From Clostridia bacterium (GTDB lineage Bacteria > Bacillota > Clostridia > Oscillospirales > Acutalibacteraceae), in NCBI GenBank assembly GCA_900769535.1, contig CAAGHB010000037.1, positions 1 through 25,931 on the forward strand: 25,931 nucleotides of DNA, written 5' to 3'. Under the pieces are notes generated by a model, which saw only the letters and a program-made list of their open reading frames with translations, ran no database searches and was not told where the DNA came from. Made by a program: the position numbers and the translations under genes. Below are positions 13,683 through 21,665 of this stretch, piece by piece (position 1 is the stretch's first letter; every line of letters starts with the position of its first letter).

Positions 13683-14995
13683 TGTTTCAGGTTCTTAAAA
13701 ACTCATGGAGAGTAACTGAAATCCGTAAAAAGATTCTTTATACCATCATGATTATTGCAATATTCCGTATCGGTTCGGTAATTCCTGTACCGTTCGTAGA
13801 TATTGCATCGCTTAAAGCCGAAATGCAGAGTGTTGTTTCAGGTCAGGGCGTTGGCTCTTTCCTCAGCTACATCAACATTCTCACAGGCGGCGGCTTGGAG
13901 TATGGCGCTATATTCGCAATGAGCGTTACTCCTTACATCAACGCATCCATCATTATGCAGCTTTTAAGTGTTGCAATTCCTGCCCTTGAAAGAATTTCAA
14001 AGGAAGGCGAAGAAGGCAGAAAGAAAATCGCAAAAATCACACGATTCGTTACGGTTATTCTCGGTCTTATTCAGGGAACTGCATACTTCATTTACCTGCA
14101 TGCAAGCGGATATGTTAATAGCGGCTACAACTTAGCAGAGGATATCTTTGCCGGCATTGTAATCGTTCTCTGCTTCACAGCAGGTTCGGCCATTATGATG
14201 TGGCTTGGTGAGCGTATCGACGAGAAGGGTGTCGGTAACGGCATCTCGATTCTCCTCTTTGCCGGTATTCTTTCACGCGCAAAGTCGGCTGCTGCGATTT
14301 TATACAATTTCTGGCAATCAGGCGATTTCTTCGCTTTCTTTGCAACAATTATTGTATTCCTCGCAATCATCGTCTTTATCGTATTCATGACCGGTGCCGA
14401 GCGTAGAATTCCTGTTCAGTACGCAAAGCGCGTAGTTGGCCGCAAGATGTACGGCGGAAACAGCTCACATATTCCGATTAAGGTTAATATGTCGGGCGTT
14501 ATGCCTATCATCTTCGCAAGCTCATTCCTTTCAATCCCTACAATGATTCTTTCGTTCATGGGAACCGATATAGATACAGTTCAGGGCTTCTGGTATCAGC
14601 TGCTTTCACTGTTTAGCTATCGTGGAGTGTTCTATGCGCTGCTTTATCTCGCAATGATTATTGGATTTGCTTACTTCTACGTTCAGATTCAGTACAATCC
14701 TGTCGAGATTGCTAACAATTTAAAGAAAAACGGCGGTTCAGTTCCCGGAATCCGTTCCGGAAAACCGACAGTTGAATTTCTTAAGAGAATTTTGTCAAGA
14801 GTAACATTGATTGGCGCTCTCTTCCTTGGAGTACTCGCTGTATTACCTATCGTAATCGGCTTCTTCAATTCGAGTATGTCATCAATTTCACTCGGCGGTA
14901 CTTCGGTACTCATCGTAGTTGGTGTTGCCCTTGATACGGTTCAGTCGCTTGAATCACAGGTAATGATGCGTCATTACAAGGGCTTGTTTGATTGA
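13682..14995 (+). CDS. secY: Preprotein translocase subunit SecY
   Basis: Channel subunit of the SecYEG translocon in the cytoplasmic membrane, used by SecA and by ribosomes for export and membrane insertion. At 437 residues with about ten hydrophobic segments it fits the family. Seen: FRIGSVIPVPFVD in the first helix and plug approach, TPYINASIIMQLL (family signature), GNGISILLFAGI, the cytoplasmic loop around ERRIPVQYAKRVVG, and the C-terminal MMRHYKGLFD. Starts inside the rplO stop. secE and secG are not in the window. Confidence 0.98.
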   Translation: MFQVLKNSWRVTEIRKKILYTIMIIAIFRIGSVIPVPFVDIASLKAEMQSVVSGQGVGSFLSYINILTGGGLEYGAIFAMSVTPYINASIIMQLLSVAIPALERISKEGEEGRKKIAKITRFVTVILGLIQGTAYFIYLHASGYVNSGYNLAEDIFAGIVIVLCFTAGSAIMMWLGERIDEKGVGNGISILLFAGILSRAKSAAAILYNFWQSGDFFAFFATIIVFLAIIVFIVFMTGAERRIPVQYAKRVVGRKMYGGNSSHIPIKVNMSGVMPIIFASSFLSIPTMILSFMGTDIDTVQGFWYQLLSLFSYRGVFYALLYLAMIIGFAYFYVQIQYNPVEIANNLKKNGGSVPGIRSGKPTVEFLKRILSRVTLIGALFLGVLAVLPIVIGFFNSSMSSISLGGTSVLIVVGVALDTVQSLESQVMMRHYKGLFD

Positions 14996-15011
14996 TTTCG
15001 GAGGTAAAAAT

Positions 15012-15644
15012 ATGAACCTTATTCTTTTAGGCGCGCCCGGTGCAGGTAAAGGCACCCAAGCAGAAATTATTTGTGAAAAGCTTTCGATTCCCGCCATTTC
15101 GACCGGCAACATCATTCGTGAAGCCCTTAAAAATGGTACAGAAATGGGACTCAAAGCAAAAGCATATATGGATGAAGGAAAGCTCGTTCCTGATGATGTC
15201 GTAATCGGCATCATCAGAGAGCGTCTCAGCGAGGACGATTGCAAGAATGGATTTATCCTCGATGGCTTTCCCCGCACAATTCCGCAGGCCGAAGCACTTG
15301 ACCAGATGGGAATCGTAATCGACCGCGTAATCTCAATCGAGGTTCCGGATGATAAGATTGCCGCCCGTATGGCAGGTCGTCGCGTTTGCTTAAAGTGCGG
15401 CGCGTCATACCACACTGAATATAAAAAGCCGGCTAAGGAAGGCATTTGTAATGCCTGCGGCAGCGAGCTTGTTCAGCGTAAGGATGACGCTCCCGAAACG
15501 GTACTCGAAAGACTTCATGTATATCATGAACAGACCGAGCCGTTAAAGGGATATTATGAAAAAGCCGGAAAGCTCCGTCTTGTTGAAGGTCAGGAAGAGG
15601 TAAAGGATACAACAGCCCTTACTCTTGCAGCCCTCAATGACTAA
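15012..15644 (+). CDS. adk: Adenylate kinase, zinc-binding LID form
   Basis: Interconverts ATP + AMP and 2 ADP in the cytosol, balancing adenine nucleotides. The 210-residue protein has the P-loop LLGAPGAGKGTQA near the start, the AMP-site STGNIIREAL, and GFILDGFPRTIPQAEAL, the family signature. The long LID domain holds CLKC and CNAC, four Cys expected to bind zinc, as in other Gram-positive enzymes. The ATG at 15012, 7 nt after GGAGG, is chosen over an in-frame TTG at 14988 inside secY. Location between secY and map is standard for Firmicutes. Confidence 0.98.
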   Translation: MNLILLGAPGAGKGTQAEIICEKLSIPAISTGNIIREALKNGTEMGLKAKAYMDEGKLVPDDVVIGIIRERLSEDDCKNGFILDGFPRTIPQAEALDQMGIVIDRVISIEVPDDKIAARMAGRRVCLKCGASYHTEYKKPAKEGICNACGSELVQRKDDAPETVLERLHVYHEQTEPLKGYYEKAGKLRLVEGQEEVKDTTALTLAALND

Positions 15645-15677
15645 TCGAGCTTTCGTGGCAAGAAACGGTGGTTAAGC

Positions 15678-16430
15678 ATGATAGTGCTCAAAACAGCTCG
15701 TGAGTTAAAGCTTATGAGAGAAGCAGGACGTATATCGGCCGGAGCACTCCGCGTTGCGGGGCAAGCAGTTGAGCCGGGAGTATCTACCCTCGAGATTGAT
15801 AAATTGGCTTACGATTATATAATCAGCCAAGGGGCCAGACCCAACTTTCTCCATTACAACGGTTATCCCGCAACGGCATGCATTTCCATAAATGACGAGG
15901 TAATTCACGGCATACCGTCAAAGAATCGAATCATAAAAGCAGGCGACATCGTCAGTATCGACCTTGGCGCCGCCTTTGAAGGATATAACGGCGACAATGC
16001 TGCTACTTTTGCTTGCGGAGACGTATCCGACGAAGCAAAGCGGCTGATGAAGGCCACGGAAGAAAGTCTTTACGAAGGAATCCGAATGGCCATACACGGC
16101 AACAGAGTCGGCGATATATCAAATGCGATTCAGCAGTATGTTGAGGCGCGCGGTTACTCGGTGGTCCGAGATTTCGTCGGCCATGGCGTAGGCGCGAGCT
16201 TACATGAAGCGCCTGAAGTACCGAATTTCGGAAGATCCGGCAGGGGAATACGACTCGTGTCGGGCATGACCCTCGCTATTGAACCGATGATAAACGTGGG
16301 AACTCCTGATGTAAAGCAAATGCCTGACGGCTGGACGATAAAAACGGCCGACGGCAAGCTGTCAGCTCATTTCGAGCACAGTATAGCAATTACTCCCGAG
16401 GGACCGGTCATTTTGACCATTCCCGATTGA
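15678..16430 (+). CDS. map: Methionine aminopeptidase, type I
   Basis: Removes the initiator methionine from nascent proteins when the second residue is small. The 250-residue pita-bread-fold enzyme shows all five metal ligands: Asp95 (VSIDLG), Asp106 (NGDNA), His169 (VGHGVG), Glu202 (AIEPM) and Glu233 (HFEHS), plus His77 in INDEVIHGIP. There is no N-terminal SEC-C-type zinc extension. The ribosome binding site is weak (ACGGTGG), so output may be lower than for adjacent genes. Confidence 0.97.
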   Translation: MIVLKTARELKLMREAGRISAGALRVAGQAVEPGVSTLEIDKLAYDYIISQGARPNFLHYNGYPATACISINDEVIHGIPSKNRIIKAGDIVSIDLGAAFEGYNGDNAATFACGDVSDEAKRLMKATEESLYEGIRMAIHGNRVGDISNAIQQYVEARGYSVVRDFVGHGVGASLHEAPEVPNFGRSGRGIRLVSGMTLAIEPMINVGTPDVKQMPDGWTIKTADGKLSAHFEHSIAITPEGPVILTIPD

Positions 16431-16448
16431 TTTGGATGGTAGTCGACA

Positions 16449-16688
16449 ATGAAGAGAGGACAAATAGTTTTTGTCACCGCAGGTAAGGAAAAAGGGCAGT
16501 TTATGATTGTTCTTTCGTCTGATGAAAAGACGGCAATGCTTACCGACGGACGTCATCGTCCATGCGACCGACCAAAGAAAAAGAGTAAAAAACACATCAG
16601 TGAAACAAAAACGATTATATCAGAGGAAGATTTAGCGGCAAACAGCAGAATAAAGTCTATACTACGCAACTTTACTGCTCAAATTTAG
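16449..16688 (+). CDS. Small KOW-domain RNA-binding protein (L14e-like)
   Basis: A 79-residue basic protein with an N-terminal KOW-like strand pair (MKRGQIVFVTAGKEKGQFMI, then a variable loop) and a lysine-rich middle, RPCDRPKKKSKKH. Such proteins, annotated as L14e/L6e/L27e-like KOW RNA-binding proteins, are known between map and infA in Clostridia; their role is not established. The position among ribosomal genes and the basic charge suggest rRNA or ribosome binding. It begins 18 nt after map with only a weak upstream site (GGATGG) and ends 14 nt before infA. Confidence 0.8.
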   Translation: MKRGQIVFVTAGKEKGQFMIVLSSDEKTAMLTDGRHRPCDRPKKKSKKHISETKTIISEEDLAANSRIKSILRNFTAQI

Positions 16689-16702
16689 GGAGGTATCCTA
16701 TA

Positions 16703-16924
16703 GTGTCCAAACAGGATATGATAGAGATTGAAGGTACAGTGGTAGAAGCTTTACCTAACGCAACATTTAAGGTAGAGTTACCAAACGGACATCAGATTTT
16801 AACCCACATTTCCGGAAAAATGAGAATCAACTTTATTCGAATTTTACCGGGAGACAAGGTAACGGTCGAGATGTCGCCTTACGATTTGACAAAGGGACGT
16901 ATAACATACCGTTCAAAGTCATAA
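16703..16924 (+). CDS. infA: Translation initiation factor IF-1
   Basis: IF-1 occupies the 30S A site during initiation and aids IF-2 and IF-3. The 73-residue OB-fold protein has DMIEIEGTVVEALPNATFKV, GHQILTHISGKMR and YDLTKGRITYR, all diagnostic. The start is GTG at 16703, downstream of AGGGAGGT; after it SKQDMIEIEG matches family N-termini. The 76-nt gap to rpmJ contains a hairpin. Confidence 0.97.
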   Translation: MSKQDMIEIEGTVVEALPNATFKVELPNGHQILTHISGKMRINFIRILPGDKVTVEMSPYDLTKGRITYRSKS

Positions 16925-16954
16925 TCAGTAAAAACTCGAAAAAACAGCACATAC

Positions 16955-16984
16955 ATTATTCTGCCGAATGAAACGGCACATAAT
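16955..16984 (+). promoter_or_regulatory. Two-part hairpin between infA and rpmJ
   Basis: ATTAT (16955-16959) with ATAAT (16980-16984) encloses TGCCG (16962-16966) paired with CGGCA (16974-16978), loop AATGAAA. It ends 2 nt before the TAGGAGG region of rpmJ, so folding could affect access to that site. No T run follows. Confidence 0.45.
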
Positions 16985-17000
16985 TTAGGAGGTAATACAA

Positions 17001-17114
17001 ATGAAAGTCAGACCTTCTGTCAAAAAGATTTGCGAAAAGTGCAAGATAATTAGGCGCAAGGGACGCATCATGGTTATCTGTGAAAATCCCAAGCACAAAC
17101 AGCGTCAGGGCTAA
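17001..17114 (+). CDS. rpmJ: 50S ribosomal protein L36, zinc form
   Basis: bL36 is the smallest 50S protein and supports 23S domain folding. The 37 residues match the usual length: MKVRPSVKKICEKCKIIRRK followed by GRIMVICENPKHKQRQG. The Cys11, Cys14, Cys27 and His32 set is the zinc site of the C+ form. TTAGGAGGT lies before the ATG. It is followed after 36 nt by rpsM, the usual order at the start of the alpha operon. Confidence 0.97.
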   Translation: MKVRPSVKKICEKCKIIRRKGRIMVICENPKHKQRQG

Positions 17115-17150
17115 TTGACGCTAGCCAAATTACGGAGGTGCATTAAACAC

Positions 17151-17519
17151 ATGGCACGAATTGCTGGTGTTGACCTGCCTAGAGAAAAGCGGGTCGAAAT
17201 TGGATTAACCTATATTTACGGTATTGGCCGTAAAACTGCTAACGATATCCTTACTGCTACCGGAGTAAACCCGGATACACGCGTAAAGGATCTCACCGAA
17301 GATGACGTAGCAAAGCTTCGTGATTATATCGAAAAGAACGTTGCTGTTGAAGGTGACCTTCGCAGAGCTATCGCTTTCGATATTAAGCGTCTCGTAGAAA
17401 TCGGATGCTATCGCGGTTTGCGTCATCGTAAGGGACTTCCTGTCCGTGGCCAGAGGTCAAAGACCAACGCACGTACAAGAAAAGGCCCGAAGAAGACAAT
17501 CGCTAACAAGAAGAAGTAA
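17151..17519 (+). CDS. rpsM: 30S ribosomal protein S13
   Basis: uS13 lies in the 30S head and forms bridges to L5 and the P-site tRNA. The 122-residue protein shows MARIAGVDLPREKRVEIGLT, YGIGRKTANDIL (helix-hairpin-helix), and RHRKGLPVRGQRSKTNART, the family signature. The ATG at 17151 is 10 nt after CGGAGGTG; an in-frame TTG at 17115 starts at the rpmJ stop and would add 12 residues not seen in the family. Confidence 0.98.
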   Translation: MARIAGVDLPREKRVEIGLTYIYGIGRKTANDILTATGVNPDTRVKDLTEDDVAKLRDYIEKNVAVEGDLRRAIAFDIKRLVEIGCYRGLRHRKGLPVRGQRSKTNARTRKGPKKTIANKKK

Positions 17520-17537
17520 TATAGGAGGAAGATAGTT

Positions 17538-17936
17538 ATGGCACAGGCTAAAAAAGCTACTACTACTCGCAGACGCCGCGAGAAGAAGAACATTGAAAAA
17601 GGCGCAGTCCATATTCAATCAACCTTCAATAATACCATTGTTACGATCACCGACGTTCAGGGCAATGCTATTTCATGGGCATCTGCCGGCGAACTCGGAT
17701 TCCGCGGTTCAAGAAAGTCTACTCCGTTTGCTGCTCAGTCGGTTGCTGAAACTGCTGCAAAGGCCGCAATGGATCACGGTCTTAAAACCGTTGAAGTATT
17801 CGTAAAGGGACCGGGTGCCGGTCGTGAAGCTGCTATCCGTGCGCTTCAGACTGTTGGTCTCGAAGTAACTCTTATCAAAGACGTTACTCCTATCCCGCAC
17901 AATGGTTGCCGTCCGCCTAAGAGAAGACGCGTATAA
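17538..17936 (+). CDS. rpsK: 30S ribosomal protein S11
   Basis: uS11 is in the 30S platform near the mRNA exit and the anti-Shine-Dalgarno. The 132 residues include a basic N-terminal tail (KKATTTRRRREKKNIEKG), HIQSTFNNTIVTITDVQGN, SAGELGFRGSRKSTPFAAQ, and the signature VTPIPHNGCRPPKRRRV at the end. AGGAGGAAG precedes the ATG, 18 nt after rpsM. Confidence 0.98.
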   Translation: MAQAKKATTTRRRREKKNIEKGAVHIQSTFNNTIVTITDVQGNAISWASAGELGFRGSRKSTPFAAQSVAETAAKAAMDHGLKTVEVFVKGPGAGREAAIRALQTVGLEVTLIKDVTPIPHNGCRPPKRRRV

Positions 17937-17955
17937 TTTTTGGAGGTGTAACTAA

Positions 17956-18582
17956 ATGGCTAGATATACCGGATCGGTATGTAAACTCTGTCGTCGTGAG
18001 GGAGAAAAGCTCTTCCTTAAAGGCGAAAGATGCTACTCTGATAAATGCTCTGTAAGCCGTAGAAATTATGTTCCCGGCCAGCATGGTAAGGGCAGAAAGA
18101 AGACATCTGAATATGGTCTTCAGCTTCGCATGAAGCAGAAAGCAAGACGCTACTATGGCATTCTTGAAGGTCAGTTCCATCATTATTTTGAGATGGCTGA
18201 ACGCAAGCAGGGTGTTACAGGTGAAAACCTTCTCCGCATCCTCGAAAGCCGTCTTGACAACGTAGTATACAGACTCGGCTGGGCAAGTTCAAGAGCCGAA
18301 GCTCGTCAGCTCGTTGTTCACGGACATTTCATGGTAAACGGTAAAAAGGTTGATATTCCTTCATATCTTCTCAGAGCCGGCGAAGTAATTGCTGTATCTG
18401 CAAAGAGCAAGGAAAGCACAAAAGTTCAGGCAGTTCTTGAAGCAAATTCGGGACGTCCTGTTCCTGCATGGCTTGACCTCAATCGTGAAGCCTTAGAAGC
18501 AAAGGTTGTTAATCTTCCCGCAAGAGAAGATATTGACACACCGGTTGAAGAACAGCTTATCGTAGAATTCTATTCTAAGTAA
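17956..18582 (+). CDS. rpsD: 30S ribosomal protein S4, zinc form
   Basis: uS4 is a primary 16S binder and, in several bacteria, an autoregulator. The 208-residue protein has an N-terminal Cys set (CKLCRREGEKLFLKGERC, then a fourth Cys in SDKCSVSRR) typical of the C+ form, NYVPGQHGKGRKKTSEYGLQ, and an S4 domain with ESRLDNVVYRLGWASSRAEA and VVHGHFMVNGKKVDIPSY. Sited between rpsK and rpoA as in the alpha operon; in many Clostridia it is here, while in Bacillus it is elsewhere. GGAGGTG precedes the ATG. Confidence 0.98.
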   Translation: MARYTGSVCKLCRREGEKLFLKGERCYSDKCSVSRRNYVPGQHGKGRKKTSEYGLQLRMKQKARRYYGILEGQFHHYFEMAERKQGVTGENLLRILESRLDNVVYRLGWASSRAEARQLVVHGHFMVNGKKVDIPSYLLRAGEVIAVSAKSKESTKVQAVLEANSGRPVPAWLDLNREALEAKVVNLPAREDIDTPVEEQLIVEFYSK

Positions 18583-18635
18583 TCTGATTCTTTTGATGAA
18601 TAAGTTTCAAAATTTATTATTTAGGAGGGTTTTGA

Positions 18636-19580
18636 ATGATTGAGATTGAGAAGCCCAATATTACAGTAGAATGCCCCGAGGATTCCTCATTCGGAAGATT
18701 TGTAATCGAACCTCTCGAACGTGGATACGGCCGTACTCTCGGAAACAGTCTCAGAAGAGTACTCCTTTCCTCACTTCCGGGCGTTGCTGTAACGTCTGTA
18801 AAGATTGACGGTGTGGTACACGAATTTTCGACAGTACCAGGAGTAAAGGAAGATGTTACAGAAATCGTTCTTAACATCAAAGGCATTAATGCAAAGCTCC
18901 ATTGCGACGGTGAAAAGAAGGTTTTCATCGACGTTGAAGGACCTTGCGAAGTAACTGCCGGCTCGATTCTGCCCGATGCAGATGTCGAAATCCTTAATCC
19001 CGATTTGCATATTGCAACCGTTGGCGCAGGCGGAAAGCTTAATATGGAACTCACAATGGATAAGGGTCGTGGCTATATTCCTGCTGAACAGAATAAGCAG
19101 AGCCAGACCGTAATCGGTGTAATTCCTGTTGACTCTATTTATACACCTGTATTGAAGGTTAACTACACAGTAGAAAATACTCGTGTAGGTCAGTTTACCG
19201 ATTTTGATAAGCTGATATTCGAGGTTACCACCGACGGAACACTTACTGCTCAGGAAGCGGTATCACTCGGCGCCAAGGTGCTCACTGAACATCTCAACCT
19301 CTTCGTTGATCTTTCAGGTGACGTCTTTGATGGCGACATCATAGTTGAAAAGGACGACAAGGGCGTTTCAAAGATTCTTGAGATGACCATTGAGGAACTT
19401 GATCTTTCAGTACGTAGCTTCAACTGCTTGAAGCGTGCAGGAATAAATACTGTTCAGGATCTCACCGAAAAGACAGAGGACGAAATGATGAAGGTTCGTA
19501 ATCTCGGACGCAAGTCACTTGACGAGGTTATTAACAAGCTTGCATCACTCGGATTCAGTCTTCGTTCAGAGGACGAATAA
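18636..19580 (+). CDS. rpoA: RNA polymerase alpha subunit
   Basis: Alpha dimerises to seed RNA polymerase assembly; its C-terminal domain binds UP elements and activators. The 314 residues comprise the N-terminal domain with FVIEPLERGYGRTLGNSLRR and VHEFSTVPGVKEDVTEI, a linker, and the C-terminal domain (about 245-314) with LSVRSFNCLKRAGINTVQDL and VRNLGRKSLDEVINKL, which includes the DNA-contacting NLGRKS. TTAGGAGGG precedes the ATG after a 53-nt gap. Standard position upstream of rplQ. Confidence 0.98.
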   Translation: MIEIEKPNITVECPEDSSFGRFVIEPLERGYGRTLGNSLRRVLLSSLPGVAVTSVKIDGVVHEFSTVPGVKEDVTEIVLNIKGINAKLHCDGEKKVFIDVEGPCEVTAGSILPDADVEILNPDLHIATVGAGGKLNMELTMDKGRGYIPAEQNKQSQTVIGVIPVDSIYTPVLKVNYTVENTRVGQFTDFDKLIFEVTTDGTLTAQEAVSLGAKVLTEHLNLFVDLSGDVFDGDIIVEKDDKGVSKILEMTIEELDLSVRSFNCLKRAGINTVQDLTEKTEDEMMKVRNLGRKSLDEVINKLASLGFSLRSEDE

Positions 19581-19595
19581 TCGTCCCTTATACTC

Positions 19596-19614
19596 TCGTC
19601 GAAATAATCGACGA
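19596..19614 (+). promoter_or_regulatory. Hairpin between rpoA and rplQ
   Basis: A perfect 7-bp stem, TCGTCGA (19596-19602) with TCGACGA (19608-19614), and an AATAA loop in the 60-nt gap. It lies 10 nt before the AAGGAG of rplQ. The lack of a T run argues against termination; an mRNA processing or protein-binding site is possible. Confidence 0.45.
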
Positions 19615-19640
19615 CAATTTGTTCAAGGAGTTGATTTTTG

Positions 19641-19982
19641 ATGCCAGGTACAAGAAAACTCGGAAGAACCAGCGATCACAGAAAAGCTATGCTTCGCGCA
19701 ATGGTTACCTATTTGCTCGAAAACGGCCGTATTGAAACAACCGTTACCCGCGCAAAAGAGGTTCGTTCAATGACCGAGAAGTATATAACTTTGGCTAAGG
19801 ATAACAGCCTCCATTCAAAGCGTCAGGCAATGGCGTTTATTACAAAGGAATCTGTTGTCAAGAAGCTGTATGATGAGATTGCTCCCAACTATTCAGCTAA
19901 AAACGGCGGTTACACTCGCATCGTAAAGACCGGCCCTCGCCGTGGCGATGCCGCAGAAATGGCAATCATCGAATTAGTCTGA
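19641..19982 (+). CDS. rplQ: 50S ribosomal protein L17
   Basis: bL17 lies near the tunnel exit of the 50S. The 113-residue short Firmicute form shows GTRKLGRTSDHRKAMLRAM, the family signature MVTYLLENGRIETTVTRAKE, and YTRIVKTGPRRGDAAEMAII. The ATG at 19641 is 10 nt after AAGGAG; a TTG immediately before it is in frame but not needed. It is the last gene of the cluster and is followed by a terminator. Confidence 0.98.
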   Translation: MPGTRKLGRTSDHRKAMLRAMVTYLLENGRIETTVTRAKEVRSMTEKYITLAKDNSLHSKRQAMAFITKESVVKKLYDEIAPNYSAKNGGYTRIVKTGPRRGDAAEMAIIELV

Positions 19983-20017
19983 TATAAAAGGAACTCCAGT
20001 TTCATAAATTAAAAAAC

Positions 20018-20049
20018 GCTGTCCGATATAATAGTCGGGCAGCTTTTTT
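20018..20049 (+). terminator. Terminator of the S10-spc-alpha cluster
   Basis: GCTGTCCGA (20018-20026) pairs with TCGGGCAGC (20035-20043, one G-U), loop TATAATAG, followed by six T. Preceded by an A run, so it could also act on the minus strand. It ends the 32-gene cluster 36 nt after rplQ. Confidence 0.85.
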
Positions 20050-20139
20050 ATGTCGCTGAAAATGGGATAAAAGTAGTAAAAATCGTCTTTTTTATGCCAT
20101 TTTATCCTGTTGCAGAGAAAAAATAACCTTAAAAAACTA

Positions 20140-20168
20140 TTGAAATCGTGGTTAAAAGGTTGTATCAT
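20140..20168 (+). promoter_or_regulatory. Probable SigA promoter of coaX
   Basis: -35 TTGAAA at 20140-20145, 17-nt spacer, -10 TATCAT at 20163-20168; start near 20175, about 27 nt before the coaX ATG, leaving just enough room for AAGGAGG. No long leader and no riboswitch-like structure is seen. Confidence 0.6.
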
Positions 20169-20201
20169 ATCAAATGTGATTCCATCTAAGGAGGATAACA
20201 C

Positions 20202-20978
20202 ATGATTTTAACAATCGACATCGGTAATACGAATATTACCCTCGGCGTTTTTAGGGGTGAGGAGCTTGTTTTTACCTCGCGCCTTGCAACCGACACGCGA
20301 AGAACAGAGGACCAGTATGCACTTGAACTTCGAAATATTTTTGTTCTTCACGAATGTTCAAAGAGCGAAATCGAAGGTGCGATTATCAGCTCGGTTGTTC
20401 CGCACGTTGGCTCAATGATGAGCAGAGCGGTAGAACTTTTATTTGGCTATGCGCCGATGATGCTTGGCCCGGGGATAAAAACCGGACTGAATATTAAAAT
20501 TGATAATCCTGCACAGCTTGGCGCCGACCTTGCCGCAGGAGCAGTTGCCGCAATGACAAAGTATTCACTGCCGTGCATTATTTTCGATTTGGGCACGGCT
20601 ACTACCGTCAGCGTCGTTGATAGGGAAGGTGGATTCCTCGGCGGTGCAATAGCAGCCGGTCCGTCAACCACACTCGAAGCATTGGCAACAAAAACGGCAC
20701 AGCTTCCGTTTATTGACATTGAAGCACCGAAATCGGTTATTGGTTCAAATACCGTTGATTGTATGAAATCCGGTATTGTGTTCGGTACCGCCTCGATGCT
20801 CGAAGGAATGGCATCGAGGATTGAAAAAATTCTCGGTGAAGAAGCAACCCTCATTGCAACAGGGGGCCTCGCAGGTACAATCGTATCAAAATGCGAACGA
20901 AAGATTATTCTTGATGACAACCTTCTTCTTGACGGCTTGCGCATCATTTATAATAAAAATAAGAACTGCATCCGCTAA
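20202..20978 (+). CDS. coaX: Type III pantothenate kinase
   Basis: Phosphorylates pantothenate, the first step of CoA synthesis; the type III enzyme is not feedback-inhibited by CoA and has poor affinity for ATP. The 258-residue ASKHA-fold protein shows DIGNTNITLGVF (Asp6), the pantothenate-site GPGIKTGL (89-96), GADL with Asp109, a candidate catalytic base, and DLGTATTVSVVD (Asp129 on), the second phosphate-binding loop. AAGGAGG precedes the ATG. The next gene, an ECF transporter S component, follows after 24 nt and may supply its substrate. Confidence 0.95.
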   Translation: MILTIDIGNTNITLGVFRGEELVFTSRLATDTRRTEDQYALELRNIFVLHECSKSEIEGAIISSVVPHVGSMMSRAVELLFGYAPMMLGPGIKTGLNIKIDNPAQLGADLAAGAVAAMTKYSLPCIIFDLGTATTVSVVDREGGFLGGAIAAGPSTTLEALATKTAQLPFIDIEAPKSVIGSNTVDCMKSGIVFGTASMLEGMASRIEKILGEEATLIATGGLAGTIVSKCERKIILDDNLLLDGLRIIYNKNKNCIR

Positions 20979-21002
20979 CGGAGCAGTATCGGAGGTTAAA
21001 AA

Positions 21003-21650
21003 ATGAAAAATGAAGTAACAACAAGCAGTAATGGTACAAAAAAGCTGTCCCGTAAGGAACTGACCTTCCGCATGGTAATCACGGCGTTGTTTATCGCAAT
21101 TATGATGGCGATGAATTTTTCGCCGCTTGGTTACATTTATGCTGGTGTATTCGTAATTACGCTGATGCCGATTCCTGTTGTAGCAGGCGCAATTTCACTT
21201 GGTCCCGTGTGCGGAATGATACTTGGCTTTGTTTTTGGTCTGACCAGCTTTTTACAATGTTTCGGTATTGGCTATGTAATTGACCCGTCTGCGTCGCTTT
21301 TATTCCAAACAAGCCCTATTGGAACGGTGTTTACCTGCTTTGTTCCTCGAATTTTAATGGGACTTTGCGTTTCATTGCTGTTTAAGGCGCTTATTAAATT
21401 TAGAAAAACTGAAAAAATTGCATATCCTGTTGCCGCAGTTTCGGGTGCGGTTTTCAACACCGCATTTTTTATGACATCTTATATTATCATGTTTAAAAAC
21501 ACAATTTTAGCCGAAACAAGCGTAATGGCTGTATTGCTTTCAGTACTTACGCTTAATACTTTGATTGAGGTATGCGTTTCTCTCGTAATAGGTGGCTCTA
21601 TTGCGTTGGCCGTAAACCGCGTGATTAAGAGAGCGTGTAAAATAGCATAA
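21003..21650 (+). CDS. ECF transporter S component, probably for pantothenate
   Basis: A 215-residue integral membrane protein. After a charged N-terminus (about 20 residues) there are about six hydrophobic segments, including MVITALFIAIMMAMNFSPLG and MPIPVVAGAISLGPVCGMIL; the latter GAISLGPxxGMILGFVFGL pattern resembles the substrate-binding S components of energy-coupling factor transporters. S components bind the vitamin and need a shared EcfA/EcfA'/EcfT module, which is not in this window. Because it follows coaX by 24 nt on the same transcript, pantothenate (PanT-like) is the inferred substrate; the sequence alone cannot exclude another vitamin. GGAGG lies before the ATG. Confidence 0.8.
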   Translation: MKNEVTTSSNGTKKLSRKELTFRMVITALFIAIMMAMNFSPLGYIYAGVFVITLMPIPVVAGAISLGPVCGMILGFVFGLTSFLQCFGIGYVIDPSASLLFQTSPIGTVFTCFVPRILMGLCVSLLFKALIKFRKTEKIAYPVAAVSGAVFNTAFFMTSYIIMFKNTILAETSVMAVLLSVLTLNTLIEVCVSLVIGGSIALAVNRVIKRACKIA

Positions 21651-21665
21651 ATTATAGTAAAAAAT

